A stretch of 64,000 bases of DNA, taken from assembly GCF_000760595.1 (NCBI RefSeq), contig NZ_BBNM01000002.1, positions 186,001-250,000 of the forward strand, read 5' to 3'. Under the pieces are notes generated by a model that worked only from the letters and a program-made list of their open reading frames with translations, was not told where the DNA came from and ran no database searches. Source of the DNA: Acinetobacter soli (lineage in GTDB: Bacteria > Pseudomonadota > Gammaproteobacteria > Pseudomonadales > Moraxellaceae). The translations under genes were made by a program, and so were the position numbers. This document shows, piece after piece, positions 8,082 to 18,312 of the stretch. Position 1 is the stretch's first letter; each line of letters starts with the position of its first letter.

Positions 8082-11000
8082 TTAATGATCGGTAGCAATT
8101 GCGTGTTTTTGTTCGCGTCGCTCATTCATCCAGCGATATACCACGGGTAAGATCAGCAAGGTGAGTAGCGTCGAGGATAAAATCCCGCCAATGACCACAG
8201 TTGCCAAAGGCCGCTGTACTTCGGCTCCTGTACCTGTGGCCAGTGCCATAGGAATAAAACCAAACGATGCCACACATGCTGTCATCAACACTGGGCGCAA
8301 GCGGAGAATCGCCCCGCGCCATGTGGCGCTATGCACATCCAGAGTCGAGCGCAACTCCTTAATAAAGGTCAGCATCACCAGCCCATTGAGCACGGCTACT
8401 CCCGAGAGTGCAATAAATCCGACACCTGCCGACATCGACAAGGGAATATCACGAAGCCAAAGCGCCACAATACCGCCCGACAACGCAAATGGTACGCCAC
8501 TAAAAACCAGCAAGCTTTCGCGCAGGTCGTGAAATACCGCCATGAGCAGAATAAAAATCATCAGCAAAGCCAGCGGAATCACGATTTGCATGCGTGCGGC
8601 GGCTGAAGCCAGATTTTCAAATTGCCCGCCATAACCCAGCCAGTAACCACTCGGCAATTTTTGCTGGGCCAAGCTTTGCTGCATCTCGGCCACAAAAGAG
8701 CCGAGATCTCGATCACGTACGTTGGCGGTCACAATGACACGGCGTTTGCCATTTTCACGGCTCACCTGTGAAAAGCCCAAAATCGTTTCCACTTTAGCCA
8801 CATCTTGTAATTGAATCAGGCCACCATTAGGCAATTGCAACGGCAGCATCGCCAGTTGCTGCGGGGTACGCAATTGATCATCTAGTCGAATGACAAAGTC
8901 GAAGCGTCGGTCTCCTTGTAAAATTTGACCCACACTCGCGCCCCCGATACTGGTTGCCACCAGATCCTGAATGGCTTTGATCGAGAGGCCATATTGCGCG
9001 GCCAAGGCATGATCGATCTTCACATTGAGCAACGGCAAGCCATCGGTTTGCTCGACTTTGACCTCACTGGCGCCTGAAATGGTTTTAAGCTGCTGAGCGA
9101 TTTTTTCTGCTTCACGATTCAGAACTTCTAGATCATCGCCAAACACCTTGACTCCGATATCACTACGTACGCCCGAGATTAGTTCGTTAAAACGTAATTC
9201 GATGGGCTGGGAAAACTCGCTGTTATTGCCCGGTAGCTGTGCCACGGCATCCAACATACGAGCACGCAGTTCATCTATGGTTTCGGTTGAGTCTGGCCAT
9301 TCTTTACGTGGTTTAAGCAAAATAACGGCATCTGAAATATTTGGTGGCATCACATCGGTGGCGACCTCTGCCGTGCCTGTTCGTGCAAAAATCGCTTTGA
9401 TTTCTGGAAATTGCTTTAAAAGCTGTTGTTCAACCTGTGTCTGAATTTTTAGTGATTCCTCAATTCCTGTGCTGGGTGCACGCATCAGTTGCAAGGCAAA
9501 ATCTCCTTCACTGAGCTGTGGTGCAAATTCACTTCCCACTCGGGTCGATATCGCGGCTGTAATGAGTAAGATACCAACCACACCGGTAAGCACCACACGA
9601 CGCCATGCATACGCCCAATCTAGCAACGCTGCATAAGCTCTTTTCAGTGCCAGCATCCAACGGCTTTCGGTTTCCTTCACTTCTCCAGTCACCCAAAGGG
9701 CAACAGCCGCGGGTACAAAGGTAATCGACAAAATCATGGCGCCTAAAAGTGCCAAGACCACCGCAATCGCCATAGGATGAAACATTTTTGCCTCAACACC
9801 AGACAATGCAAAAATGGGCAAGTACACCACCATAATAATGAATTGACCAAAAAGCAGCGGCCGACGAGCCTGTTTTGCTGCCAAAAAGACTTCTTTAAAA
9901 CGCTCCTGACGGGTGAGTAGACGGCCTTGAAGCTGCTGTGCTTCGGCCAGTCGACGGATACAGTTTTCCACAATAACCACTGCACCATCGACAATGATGC
10001 CGAAATCAAGTGCGCCCAGACTCATCAGGTTGGCACTGATGTGCTGCTGAGCCATACCCGCTAGCGTAAATAGCATCGACAGCGGGATCACACACGCGGT
10101 AATCAATGCCGCCCGAAAATTACCCAGAAAAATAAACAGCACCACAATCACCAAAATGGCGCCTTCAATCAGGTTTTTGGCCACGGTCTGAATGGCACGA
10201 TCCACCAAGGTACTGCGGTTATAGACGGTTTCCAGTACCACACCCGCGGGTAGAGAGGTCTGGATTTGTGCCACTTTGGCATCGAGTGCCTGCGCCACGG
10301 TTTTGCTGTTTTCGCCCATCATCATCATGGCGATGCCGAGCACGGTTTCTTCGCCATTGTAGGTGGCGCCACCCGTGCGCAGATCATGTCCGATCGAGAC
10401 CTTTGCAACATCCGAGACACGTATTGGCAAGCCACTTTTGGTCTCTAGCGTAACATTTTCGATGTCTTGAATACTGCTTAACATGCCTGGCACACGGACG
10501 GTGAGTTGCTGACCATTGTCCTCGATAAATCCTGCACCACGGTTCTCGTTATTGTCGGTCAGGGCTTGTTGCAGTGTCGTAAGGGAAAGATTAAGCTGCT
10601 GCAACCGATTTAAATCTGGCGATACAATATAGGTTTTATTGTATCCACCAATGCTATTAATTTCGGCGACTCCCGCCACACGCTGCAATTGCGGACGTAC
10701 AATCCAGTCTTGAATTTCCCTAAGATCCATTGCTGTGTAGGATGAGCCATCGGGCTTTTTAGCCTGAGGTTCAGCCTTGATCACCCACTGGTAAATTTCT
10801 CCCAACCCTGTCGAAATTGGCGACATTTGTGGATCGACACTCGCTGGAAGTGCACTTTTTGCTTCCTGTAAACGCTGATTAATCAGCTGACGTGCCCAAT
10901 AAATATCGGTTCCATCTTTAAAAATAATCGTGACTTGCGACAAACCATAGCGGGAAATCGAACGGGTTTGCTCCATGCTGGGCAATCCGGCCATGGCATT

Positions 11001-11252
11001 TTCAATGGGATAGGTAATCCGCTGCTCCACTTCGGTTGCAGTAAAACCATTGGCTTGTGAATTGATTTGAACTTGTACATTGGTGATATCGGGAACAGCG
11101 TCAATCGCCAGATTTTTGTAGCTGTAAATGCCGATACCGATCCATGCGACCATAAACAGCAACACCCAGATGGCATTCTGGATGGCGAACTGGATCAAAC
11201 GATCGAAAAGCCCTTGTGCAGGCGGCAAGCTATCTGTGTGCTTAGTGTCCAT
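8082..11252 (-). CDS. czcA: Heavy-metal efflux RND pump CzcA
   Basis: Proton-driven inner-membrane pump of the HME-RND family that moves Zn/Co/Cd with CzcB and CzcC out of the cell. The 1056 residues show the RND plan: helix 1 at about 25-45, large periplasmic loops, helices 2-6, a second large loop and helices 7-12. The HME signature DFGIIVDGAVVIVEN begins at Asp416; Asp416, Asp422 and Glu429 are the proton/metal relay positions. The N-terminus overlaps the end of czcB by 11 bases, so the two are translationally linked. Confidence 0.96.
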   Translation of the reverse strand: MDTKHTDSLPPAQGLFDRLIQFAIQNAIWVLLFMVAWIGIGIYSYKNLAIDAVPDITNVQVQINSQANGFTATEVEQRITYPIENAMAGLPSMEQTRSISRYGLSQVTIIFKDGTDIYWARQLINQRLQEAKSALPASVDPQMSPISTGLGEIYQWVIKAEPQAKKPDGSSYTAMDLREIQDWIVRPQLQRVAGVAEINSIGGYNKTYIVSPDLNRLQQLNLSLTTLQQALTDNNENRGAGFIEDNGQQLTVRVPGMLSSIQDIENVTLETKSGLPIRVSDVAKVSIGHDLRTGGATYNGEETVLGIAMMMMGENSKTVAQALDAKVAQIQTSLPAGVVLETVYNRSTLVDRAIQTVAKNLIEGAILVIVVLFIFLGNFRAALITACVIPLSMLFTLAGMAQQHISANLMSLGALDFGIIVDGAVVIVENCIRRLAEAQQLQGRLLTRQERFKEVFLAAKQARRPLLFGQFIIMVVYLPIFALSGVEAKMFHPMAIAVVLALLGAMILSITFVPAAVALWVTGEVKETESRWMLALKRAYAALLDWAYAWRRVVLTGVVGILLITAAISTRVGSEFAPQLSEGDFALQLMRAPSTGIEESLKIQTQVEQQLLKQFPEIKAIFARTGTAEVATDVMPPNISDAVILLKPRKEWPDSTETIDELRARMLDAVAQLPGNNSEFSQPIELRFNELISGVRSDIGVKVFGDDLEVLNREAEKIAQQLKTISGASEVKVEQTDGLPLLNVKIDHALAAQYGLSIKAIQDLVATSIGGASVGQILQGDRRFDFVIRLDDQLRTPQQLAMLPLQLPNGGLIQLQDVAKVETILGFSQVSRENGKRRVIVTANVRDRDLGSFVAEMQQSLAQQKLPSGYWLGYGGQFENLASAAARMQIVIPLALLMIFILLMAVFHDLRESLLVFSGVPFALSGGIVALWLRDIPLSMSAGVGFIALSGVAVLNGLVMLTFIKELRSTLDVHSATWRGAILRLRPVLMTACVASFGFIPMALATGTGAEVQRPLATVVIGGILSSTLLTLLILPVVYRWMNERREQKHAIATDH

Positions 11253-12495
11253 GCTCAGCCTCGCCTTTTTCCAGTTCAGATTTCAAAACGAAGCTTCCCT
11301 CACGCACATACTGCTGCTGTTGGGTCAGTCCAGAGACAATTTCAACCCATGCACCATCGCTCGAGTAGCGACCAGTTTGTACGGGCTTTGGCTCGAAGCG
11401 CAGCCCTTTTTTATCTTGAGAGACCACAAACACCACCGACTGGCCTTCTCGTTGCTGAATCGCACGCTTGTCTACACGTAAAACAGGTGCAGCATGAGGT
11501 GTTTCGAGCAGCACATTAACCATCAAATTCGGACGTAATTCTTTGGCCGCAGTCAGCACCTTGCCACGTACTTGCAGACGACCAGTGTCTTGATCGGCCT
11601 GTGCGGTTAAGCTCTGAATTTGTGCCTCAAACTCATGTTGGGTTTGCAAGGAAACAAATTTTATTTTTTGACCCGGTTGCATGGCGACTGTGCTGCTATT
11701 GGGCAAAATAAACTCCAGCCATAATTGATCGAGCTGATCAATGACAAACAAAGGTTTACCTGTCGCGACTTGCTCGCCCACCACAATATCTTTGCTGCTG
11801 ATGGTGCCACTCAGCGGCGCACGCACAGCGTATCGACCCTGACTTCCTGCGCTGGCCCCGTAGGCCGAAAGCCGCTGTGTCGCCGCCTGAACCTGAATTT
11901 GTGCCTGACGATAGGCATTGTATGCACGCTGATAGTCCTGACGTGCAGACACGCCTTGATTCATCAGTTGCTTCTCACGTTGATAGTCTTGCGCTGCAAG
12001 ATTGAGTGCTTCACGTGCCAGACTTAAATTGGCCTGTTGATCAATCAACTCGGGAACAAACAGCGTCGCCAAGACTTGCCCTTTTTTAACCGACTGTCCA
12101 AGACTGACATTCACTTGCTCGACTTGCGCCATAAAAGATGCTCCCACATGCGCCTGTGCATCGGTATTGACCACCAGTTTTGCCGGATGCCGGGTCTGTT
12201 GCTGAATTTCGCCCAAACGCACACGATCGGTCACAATGCCAAATTGCTGAAGCTGCTGGGCTGTAAAGATCAGTTCTGGCTGCTCTTCTTGATGCGCCTC
12301 TGTGGCTTTTTCTTGATGTGCTTCATGACCGGATTCTTCAGTCTTAGCCTCTTGCGCCTCTGCATGTGCATGCTCAGCTCCACCCCCATTCATAGCACTC
12401 GATTTTTTGCCGGAAAATAGCAACATGCCTGCCACGACCAGACTGATGATCAATACCAGCACCACCCAAAACCACTGCGATTTTTTTGTTAACAT
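11242..12495 (-). CDS. czcB: Periplasmic adaptor protein CzcB of the Czc efflux system
   Basis: Membrane-fusion protein joining CzcA to CzcC. The 417 residues have one N-terminal helix (VVLVLIISLVVAGMLLF), then a His/Glu-rich stretch at about 37-72 (HAHAEAQEAK, HEAHQEK) that may bind metal. After this come the alpha-hairpin and lipoyl halves (VNVSLGQSVKKGQVLATL and VRAPLSGTISSKDIVVGEQV) and a beta-barrel domain. It overlaps czcC by one base and czcA by 11, as in a tight operon. Confidence 0.94.
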   Translation of the reverse strand: MLTKKSQWFWVVLVLIISLVVAGMLLFSGKKSSAMNGGGAEHAHAEAQEAKTEESGHEAHQEKATEAHQEEQPELIFTAQQLQQFGIVTDRVRLGEIQQQTRHPAKLVVNTDAQAHVGASFMAQVEQVNVSLGQSVKKGQVLATLFVPELIDQQANLSLAREALNLAAQDYQREKQLMNQGVSARQDYQRAYNAYRQAQIQVQAATQRLSAYGASAGSQGRYAVRAPLSGTISSKDIVVGEQVATGKPLFVIDQLDQLWLEFILPNSSTVAMQPGQKIKFVSLQTQHEFEAQIQSLTAQADQDTGRLQVRGKVLTAAKELRPNLMVNVLLETPHAAPVLRVDKRAIQQREGQSVVFVVSQDKKGLRFEPKPVQTGRYSSDGAWVEIVSGLTQQQQYVREGSFVLKSELEKGEAEHGH

Positions 12496-13898
12496 TAGTT
12501 TGCTCCATTACCAGTATTGAGGCTTTGCGTGTCTTGCCAGAGGGTATACTGGAGTTGTTCCAAGGCATCGGCCGACATAATCGTATCGGGTGAAATCCCG
12601 AGTGTGCGTGCTTCAAGTTGCAGCGTGCTTTGCCATGCCTGTTTCAAAAGTTGATTTTTTTTAAGCTGCTGCTCATGCAATTGCAAAGCAGCTTGCTGTA
12701 CATCGGTTATGCTGAATTTTCCCGCCTGAAAACCGAGTAGCATTTTGTCGAGTACCTCGACTGAGAGCGGGATCTGCTGTTTTTGCATCAACTGATATTG
12801 CATATTTAACCCTGTTAACTCGGTTTGAAGTCGCTTGAGCTGATTGAGGTTTTGCTGCGCATAAAAACGCTGCTGCTGATCTAACAGTTGCTGCTTGGCG
12901 GCATAGCCCTGCAAGGCATACTGCTGCCGGTCAATCAGATTCAGTGGAATTTCAACAGCGGCGCGGATTTGATTATCACGTCCGCTCATGCCTGCCTGCT
13001 TGCTCTGTACCACTCCAAGCGTGACGGTCGGATTGGGCCGACGTTGTGCTTTTAAATAATCTATTTCTAAACGCTGCTGCTCGGCCTGCAACTGCATGGC
13101 TCGTGTATATAGGTTGGGTTTCGCATCGAAAGAAGTACTTGTAGCGGGCCAGATCGCTGCGGTGTCATCTGCCACCTGATAGTTCGTGATTGACTCTCCC
13201 CAAAGTGCCGCCATTTTTTGTTTGGCCAGATTTAAGCCAAGTTCACTTTCTTGAAAGGCACGTTGATTTTCAACATGATTCATCAGACTCCGATCAAAAT
13301 CGACCTGTGCGATACTGCCCGCTTTATAGCGTAAACGCGCAGCATCCAGAATTTTTTGGCTACTGCTGAGTTGCTTGAGCAAAATGGCATGCTGCTGATC
13401 AGCCACCACCACCTCGGCATAGGCAGCTTTAACAATCAGTTTCAGCTGCGCATCGAATAACATTTGTCGATGATTAACCTGTTGCACCTGTATCTGTGCC
13501 AATCGCGTTGCGGCGCGGCGTTCACCAAATAGATCCAGTTTTTGACTAATCCCAAACTCAAGCTCTTGATCATCGCCAGATTGAAAACCGGTCTGTTGCA
13601 CAGTCACATTTGGATTAGACCATAGCTGGCTTTGCCGAACGGCAGCATGGGCTATTTTTTGCTGGGCCTCCCAAATGGGAATATGCGCCTGATAGCGTTG
13701 AACTTTTGCTAAAATCTCGGCGTAATGAAGAGCAGATGATGTGGTTTGAACAGCTTTAGAATGAGCTGGAGATGTGTATTGTGCTGCATATAATGGGGGT
13801 GAAACCCATAATGCGCCCAGTAATATCCCGCCGAGCATCAATGAAGCGCCATGCGTATCCACGCGCAATACGCGCGGTAAAGATAGAAAAATAGACAT
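12495..13898 (-). CDS. czcC: Outer-membrane channel CzcC of the Czc efflux system
   Basis: TolC-like outer-membrane efflux protein and exit duct of the CzcCBA pump. The 467 residues have a hydrophobic export signal (about residues 20-38, ending YAAQ) and long helical repeats rich in Gln, Ala and Leu (AAVRQSQLWSNPNVTVQQTG and EIPLNLIDRQQYALQGYAAK), typical of the OEP family. It ends one base into czcB. The start could be a later Met (residue 21), which would place the signal at the exact N-terminus. Confidence 0.92.
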   Translation of the reverse strand: MSIFLSLPRVLRVDTHGASLMLGGILLGALWVSPPLYAAQYTSPAHSKAVQTTSSALHYAEILAKVQRYQAHIPIWEAQQKIAHAAVRQSQLWSNPNVTVQQTGFQSGDDQELEFGISQKLDLFGERRAATRLAQIQVQQVNHRQMLFDAQLKLIVKAAYAEVVVADQQHAILLKQLSSSQKILDAARLRYKAGSIAQVDFDRSLMNHVENQRAFQESELGLNLAKQKMAALWGESITNYQVADDTAAIWPATSTSFDAKPNLYTRAMQLQAEQQRLEIDYLKAQRRPNPTVTLGVVQSKQAGMSGRDNQIRAAVEIPLNLIDRQQYALQGYAAKQQLLDQQQRFYAQQNLNQLKRLQTELTGLNMQYQLMQKQQIPLSVEVLDKMLLGFQAGKFSITDVQQAALQLHEQQLKKNQLLKQAWQSTLQLEARTLGISPDTIMSADALEQLQYTLWQDTQSLNTGNGAN

Positions 13899-13944
13899 AA
13901 AATAACCCTATGAAATAGTTAATATTTCTGGTGGGTTGTTTTGG

Positions 13945-14334
13945 CTACCCCACCAATAGCGGGGTTAAAATAGGCGGCGGGTTCGGGTGAAATAAATGCG
14001 GCGACTGATACGCGTTTGCCCAGCTATAATGCTGCTGAATCAGCTGACCCAAACGTAATGGCTCTGTGGCAGATTGCTGCTCAGCAATAGACAATACGTG
14101 TAAGCAAGTGGGTAAATGATCGTGATGATCCTGAAACACCGCAGGATTAGAAGATGCAGATACGCTGGATGAATATGCAGCGTGTGACTCTGCCACTGGC
14201 GCATGATGACCAAAATGATACGCCACCGTTGCAGTGGTCGATTCGTGTGCACAAAACGCGGCCGCCACATTCCAAAAAGTTTGGAACATGAACAAACTCA
14301 TCAAGACGGTTATCCAAACAGTCGAGCGCTTCAT
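13945..14334 (-). CDS. CzcI-like periplasmic metal-resistance protein
   Basis: First gene of the czc block, 46 bases before czcC. The 129-residue product has a signal peptide followed by WNVAAAFCAHE, which resembles the conserved start of mature CzcI proteins of Cupriavidus-type czc operons. A His-rich middle (HFGHHAPVAESH) and an HHDHLPTC motif would bind metals in the periplasm. CzcI is thought to modulate czc induction; that role here is inferred from position and these motifs. Confidence 0.75.
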   Translation of the reverse strand: MKRSTVWITVLMSLFMFQTFWNVAAAFCAHESTTATVAYHFGHHAPVAESHAAYSSSVSASSNPAVFQDHHDHLPTCLHVLSIAEQQSATEPLRLGQLIQQHYSWANAYQSPHLFHPNPPPILTPLLVG

Positions 14335-14417
14335 ACAAAGCCATCATTTAAAATCGTGCCAAGTATAGCAACGCTGTGGCATGTAATAAAATTACTTTTA
14401 CCCACACATGCTGATAT

Positions 14418-14445
14418 AAAAAAACCAGCCCTTAGGCTGGTTTTT
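14418..14445 (-). terminator. Intrinsic terminator of ettA
   Basis: A-rich arm with ACCAGCC pairs with GGCTGGT around the loop CTTA; the minus-strand transcript ends in a U run. It lies 11 bases after the ettA stop and insulates ettA from the czc operon. Confidence 0.9.
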
Positions 14446-14455
14446 CATGCAGGAA

Positions 14456-16117
14456 TTAACCTGTAATTTTTTTGTATTTGCTGCGCTTTTGCACTGCATC
14501 ATCACCTAAGCGAGACTGACGGTACGCTTCGTATTCTGCATAGTTACCTGTGTAGAATTCTGGCTGTTCATTCTCAAATGACAAGATGTGCGTTGCAATA
14601 CGGTCGAGGAACCAACGGTCATGCGAGACCACCATTACAGTACCCGGGAACACCAGAATAGCATCTTCAAGCGCACGTAAGGTTTCAATATCCAAATCGT
14701 TTGATGGTTCATCCAGCAAAATAACGTTGGCACCCATTTGCAAGATTTTCGCCAGTTGTAAACGGTTACGCTCACCACCAGACAATTCACCTACACGTTT
14801 TTGCTGATCTTGGCCTTTAAAGTTAAAGCGACCAATATAAGCACGCGATGCGATTTCGTAATCACCAATTTTTAAGATATCCAAACCGCCAGAAACTTCT
14901 TCCCATACGGTTTTGTTGTTATCTAAGGTGTCACGAATCTGACCTACATACGCCACTTTCACTGATTCGCCCAGTGTGACCGTACCGGTATCAGGCTGCT
15001 GCTCGCCAGTCATCATACGGAATAAGGTGGTTTTACCTGCACCGTTTGGACCCACGATACCAACAATTGCCGTTGGCGGAACGGTAAAGGTCAGGTTTTC
15101 ATAAAGCAAACGGCCATCAAATGATTTGCTGATGCCTTCAACCTCAACCACTTTGTTACCCAAACGCGGGCCAGGTGGAATATAGATTTCAGAGGTTTCA
15201 TTTCGTTGTTGGAATTCTTTCGAGTTCAGCTCTTCAAAACGCTCCATACGCGCTTTGTTTTTCTTTTGCTGACCTTTAGCATTCGAACGAACCCATTCAA
15301 GCTCTTTCTTCAAGGCTTTGGCAAATGATTCTTCTTGCTTTTGTTCCTGCTCTAAACGCGCATTCTTTTGTTCTAACCAAGAGGTATAGTTACCTTGGTA
15401 TGGAATACCATGCCCGCGGTCAAGCTCCAAAATCCACTCGGCGACGTTATCGAGGAAATAACGGTCGTGCGTAATCGCCACGATGGTGCCCGGGAAATCT
15501 TTCAAGAAACGCTCTAACCAAGACACCGATTCGGCATCCAAATGGTTGGTTGGTTCGTCAAGAAGCAACATGTCTGGCTTCGACAACAGCAAACGGCACA
15601 GTGCAACACGGCGGCGCTCACCACCAGAAAGCAAAGAGACATCGGCATCCCATGCTGGAAGATTCAAGGCATTTGCCGCAATTTCCAACTGGTTGTCGAG
15701 GTTATGTGCATCCCACGTTTGAATAATTGCTTCAAGCTTTTCTTGCTCTTTGGCTAATTTGTCAAAGTCGGCATCTGGATCTGCATATTCAGCAAAAACC
15801 TGATCAAGGCGCTCAAGCGCATCGAGGGCTTCACGCACGCCATCTTCAACGTTGCCACGCACGTCTTTATTTGGATCTAGCGGTGGTTCCTGCTCGAGGT
15901 AACCAATTTTGATGCCCGGCTGTGCACGTGCTTCACCTGAGAAATCTTTGTCTACGCCCGCCATAATACGAAGCAAGGTCGATTTACCTGCCCCGTTTAA
16001 GCCGAGCACACCGATTTTGGCACCCGGAAAAAATGATAAAGAGATATCCTTGAGGATTTCGCGCTTTGGCGGAACCATCTTGGACACTCGGTTCATCGTG
16101 TAAATATATTGGGCCAC
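14456..16117 (-). CDS. ettA: Energy-dependent translational throttle protein EttA
   Basis: ABC-F ATPase that binds the ribosomal E site and gates the first elongation step according to energy state. The 553 residues have two ABC domains and no membrane helix: Walker A GLNGAGKST and GPNGAGKTT, signatures LSGGERRRVALC and LSGGERNRLQLA, Walker B LLLDEPTNHLD and ILLDEPSNDLD. The arm and inter-domain linker lie between them. The start MAQYIYTMNRVSKMVPPKR is the EttA type, which separates it from other ABC-F proteins. Confidence 0.96.
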   Translation of the reverse strand: MAQYIYTMNRVSKMVPPKREILKDISLSFFPGAKIGVLGLNGAGKSTLLRIMAGVDKDFSGEARAQPGIKIGYLEQEPPLDPNKDVRGNVEDGVREALDALERLDQVFAEYADPDADFDKLAKEQEKLEAIIQTWDAHNLDNQLEIAANALNLPAWDADVSLLSGGERRRVALCRLLLSKPDMLLLDEPTNHLDAESVSWLERFLKDFPGTIVAITHDRYFLDNVAEWILELDRGHGIPYQGNYTSWLEQKNARLEQEQKQEESFAKALKKELEWVRSNAKGQQKKNKARMERFEELNSKEFQQRNETSEIYIPPGPRLGNKVVEVEGISKSFDGRLLYENLTFTVPPTAIVGIVGPNGAGKTTLFRMMTGEQQPDTGTVTLGESVKVAYVGQIRDTLDNNKTVWEEVSGGLDILKIGDYEIASRAYIGRFNFKGQDQQKRVGELSGGERNRLQLAKILQMGANVILLDEPSNDLDIETLRALEDAILVFPGTVMVVSHDRWFLDRIATHILSFENEQPEFYTGNYAEYEAYRQSRLGDDAVQKRSKYKKITG

Positions 16118-16264
16118 TTAGGACTCCTCAATTGAAAAACCAACAGATCGCAATGAGCGAAAAATAGCAGCTATTATATGCTGAACGCGGCAAAAAAATA
16201 AGGCGTGATTGAGTTTAATCGGTTTTTATGACTGATAAATGTCGTCAAAATTGTTTCCTGATAT

Positions 16265-16297
16265 AAAAAATGCATGACGCTAGATCATGCATTTTTT
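16265..16297. terminator. Terminator hairpin downstream of poxB
   Basis: AAAAAATGCATGA (16265-16277) and TCATGCATTTTTT (16285-16297) form a 13-bp stem with a 7-base loop and T runs on both strands. It lies 40 bases past the poxB stop. Confidence 0.88.
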
Positions 16298-16337
16298 ATT
16301 GATATCCCGACTCAAAGATGCATACTTTTAAATAAAT

Positions 16338-18059
16338 TTATTTAATAAAATTATTCACCAACAAATTTTTAACGTCATCTACTCGGCCCGACATCAAGGC
16401 CTTGATTGCATAAAGTGAAGTAGACGACACCTGATTCAGATTCGGATCTGGCGGCATTACCAGTTCCATCGGATTAGTATGCACATCGAGTAATGCCGGG
16501 CCATCATGCTTTAAAAATTGTTCGACTGCTTGCTCTAAACCAGCACCGTGCGTTACGGTCTGCCCATGCAGCCCAATCACACTGGCCAGCTTGCCAAAAT
16601 CAGGATTAACCAAGTCCGTATAGTGGTCAAGCATTCCTTCCACTTTTTGTTCAAGCTCCACAAAATTCAGTGAACTGTTGTTAAACACCACAATCTTGAT
16701 CGGTAGTTTTTCCTGAATGGTGGTGAGTAAATCACCGAGCAACATGGCCAAGCCCCCATCTCCACAAAGTGCAATAATCTGACGCTTCGGAAAGGCTTTT
16801 TGTGCGCCAAGTGCCTGTGGCATGGCATTGGCCATCGTGCCGTGCAATAAACTGGTAAAGGTTCGGCGTTTACCGTTTACATCAATATGTCTGAGCACCC
16901 AGACCATCGGTGAGCCACCATCGCCAAAGAAAATTGCATCCTGATCGGCGTAACGGTTCAGCAAAGACACCAGATACTGCGGATGAATCAGTCCGTCTTT
17001 TCCGACGCGTTCCTCTTTATGGCGTGTTTCATCACTCTGATGTTTCAGTTCAAGACAATGATCCAAAAATGCGCGTTCTTGACGTGTTTCAAGCAGTGGC
17101 AATAAGGCATTGAGCGTCGAGGAAATTTTACCTACCGCACCGAGTGTAATGGGATGGCGTCGCCCTAAATGTGTCGGATCAATATCGATCTGCAAGATTT
17201 TGGCATGACTTGGATAATACTGTGCCCATGCAAAATCGGCCCCCAGCAAAATCAGTAAATCGCAATCCATGAGGGTGTGATAGCCCGCTTTATTGCCAAA
17301 AATACCCGTCATGCCCATGTTGTACGGATTGTCATATTCAACAAAATCCTTGGCACGTGAAGTATGGGCAACAGGTGCTTTTAACTTCTCTGCAAAAGCC
17401 ACGAGCTGATCATGTGCATCTTCACATCCTGCACCAGCATAAATACCAATTTTTTGATGCTGTGAAATCAGCTCAACGATCTGCTTAAGCTCGGATTGAC
17501 TTGGCAATATGTCTGGATGTGTTTGGCGTGGCACGAAAGGCAAGCCTGCTTCAGCCGATGCTTCACTGATGTTGGCTGGCACAATGACCACGGCGACACC
17601 ACGCTTGGTCAGGGCAGCCTGACACGCCATACTCATGATATGTCTGGCCTGAGAAGGCTGCGTGATTTCTTCACAAAAAACCGAATTTTTCGCATAAACC
17701 GATTTAAAATCGACATATTGCGGGAAGTCGATAAATCCTGCCATTTCGGTCGAAATCTGGCTGGCAATCAAAATAACGGGCGCACGATTTCGGTGTGATT
17801 CATACAAGCCATTAATAAAGTGCAGACTGCCCGGCCCGCAAGAACCAGCACATGCCGTTAAGTGACCACTGAGTAATGCATCCGTACCTGCTGCAAAGCC
17901 ACCTACTTCTTCATGGCGCACATGAATCCATTCAATTTTACTCTTCGACATAGAGTCAGTGACATGGTTTAGGGTATCTCCCACGATACCGTAGCAACGT
18001 TGAACACCTGCTTGCTCCAGCACCTCAATGATAATATCAGATACTTTTTGAGTACTCAT
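16338..18059 (-). CDS. poxB: Pyruvate dehydrogenase (quinone), PoxB type
   Basis: Thiamine-diphosphate and FAD enzyme that oxidises pyruvate to acetate and CO2 and passes electrons to ubiquinone at the membrane. The 573 residues are collinear with E. coli PoxB (572): ESHRNRAPVILIASQ near 85-100, the FAD-domain segment VEYDNPYNMGMTGIFGNKAG, and the TPP motif that begins GDGGLAMLLGD and ends NN. The C-terminus, ALMSGRVDDVKNLLVNNF, matches the PoxB membrane-binding tail. It stands alone, divergent from the sulfhydrylase gene. Its acetate could feed the CoA-transferase at 29.8 kb. Confidence 0.93.
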   Translation of the reverse strand: MSTQKVSDIIIEVLEQAGVQRCYGIVGDTLNHVTDSMSKSKIEWIHVRHEEVGGFAAGTDALLSGHLTACAGSCGPGSLHFINGLYESHRNRAPVILIASQISTEMAGFIDFPQYVDFKSVYAKNSVFCEEITQPSQARHIMSMACQAALTKRGVAVVIVPANISEASAEAGLPFVPRQTHPDILPSQSELKQIVELISQHQKIGIYAGAGCEDAHDQLVAFAEKLKAPVAHTSRAKDFVEYDNPYNMGMTGIFGNKAGYHTLMDCDLLILLGADFAWAQYYPSHAKILQIDIDPTHLGRRHPITLGAVGKISSTLNALLPLLETRQERAFLDHCLELKHQSDETRHKEERVGKDGLIHPQYLVSLLNRYADQDAIFFGDGGSPMVWVLRHIDVNGKRRTFTSLLHGTMANAMPQALGAQKAFPKRQIIALCGDGGLAMLLGDLLTTIQEKLPIKIVVFNNSSLNFVELEQKVEGMLDHYTDLVNPDFGKLASVIGLHGQTVTHGAGLEQAVEQFLKHDGPALLDVHTNPMELVMPPDPNLNQVSSTSLYAIKALMSGRVDDVKNLLVNNFIK

Positions 18060-18312
18060 TATTTCACTTCTCCAGCTTTTTTATCATGAATTGAATAACT
18101 TGTATTTTTATAGTGTTCTTGCCACGCTCAGACTGCCAGTAAGTTTTTGTGGCGTTCTCTCAACATCGTGTAAAGTCATAAAGATGCTGGGCAAACATCC
18201 AGCTCAAAATTATTATGCTTAAACCTGCTGAACTTTCCATAAAAACGTCTAAATCACGCATAAAGAATATGCTAAAAAAATGGATCATTCTTTGATCATT
18301 TCAATAAAAACA

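Noticed and set aside
18060..18312. Possible SAM or other sulfur riboswitch before the sulfhydrylase gene
   Set aside because: The leader is too short for the -10 candidate near 18265, and no conserved riboswitch core or terminator hairpin is visible.
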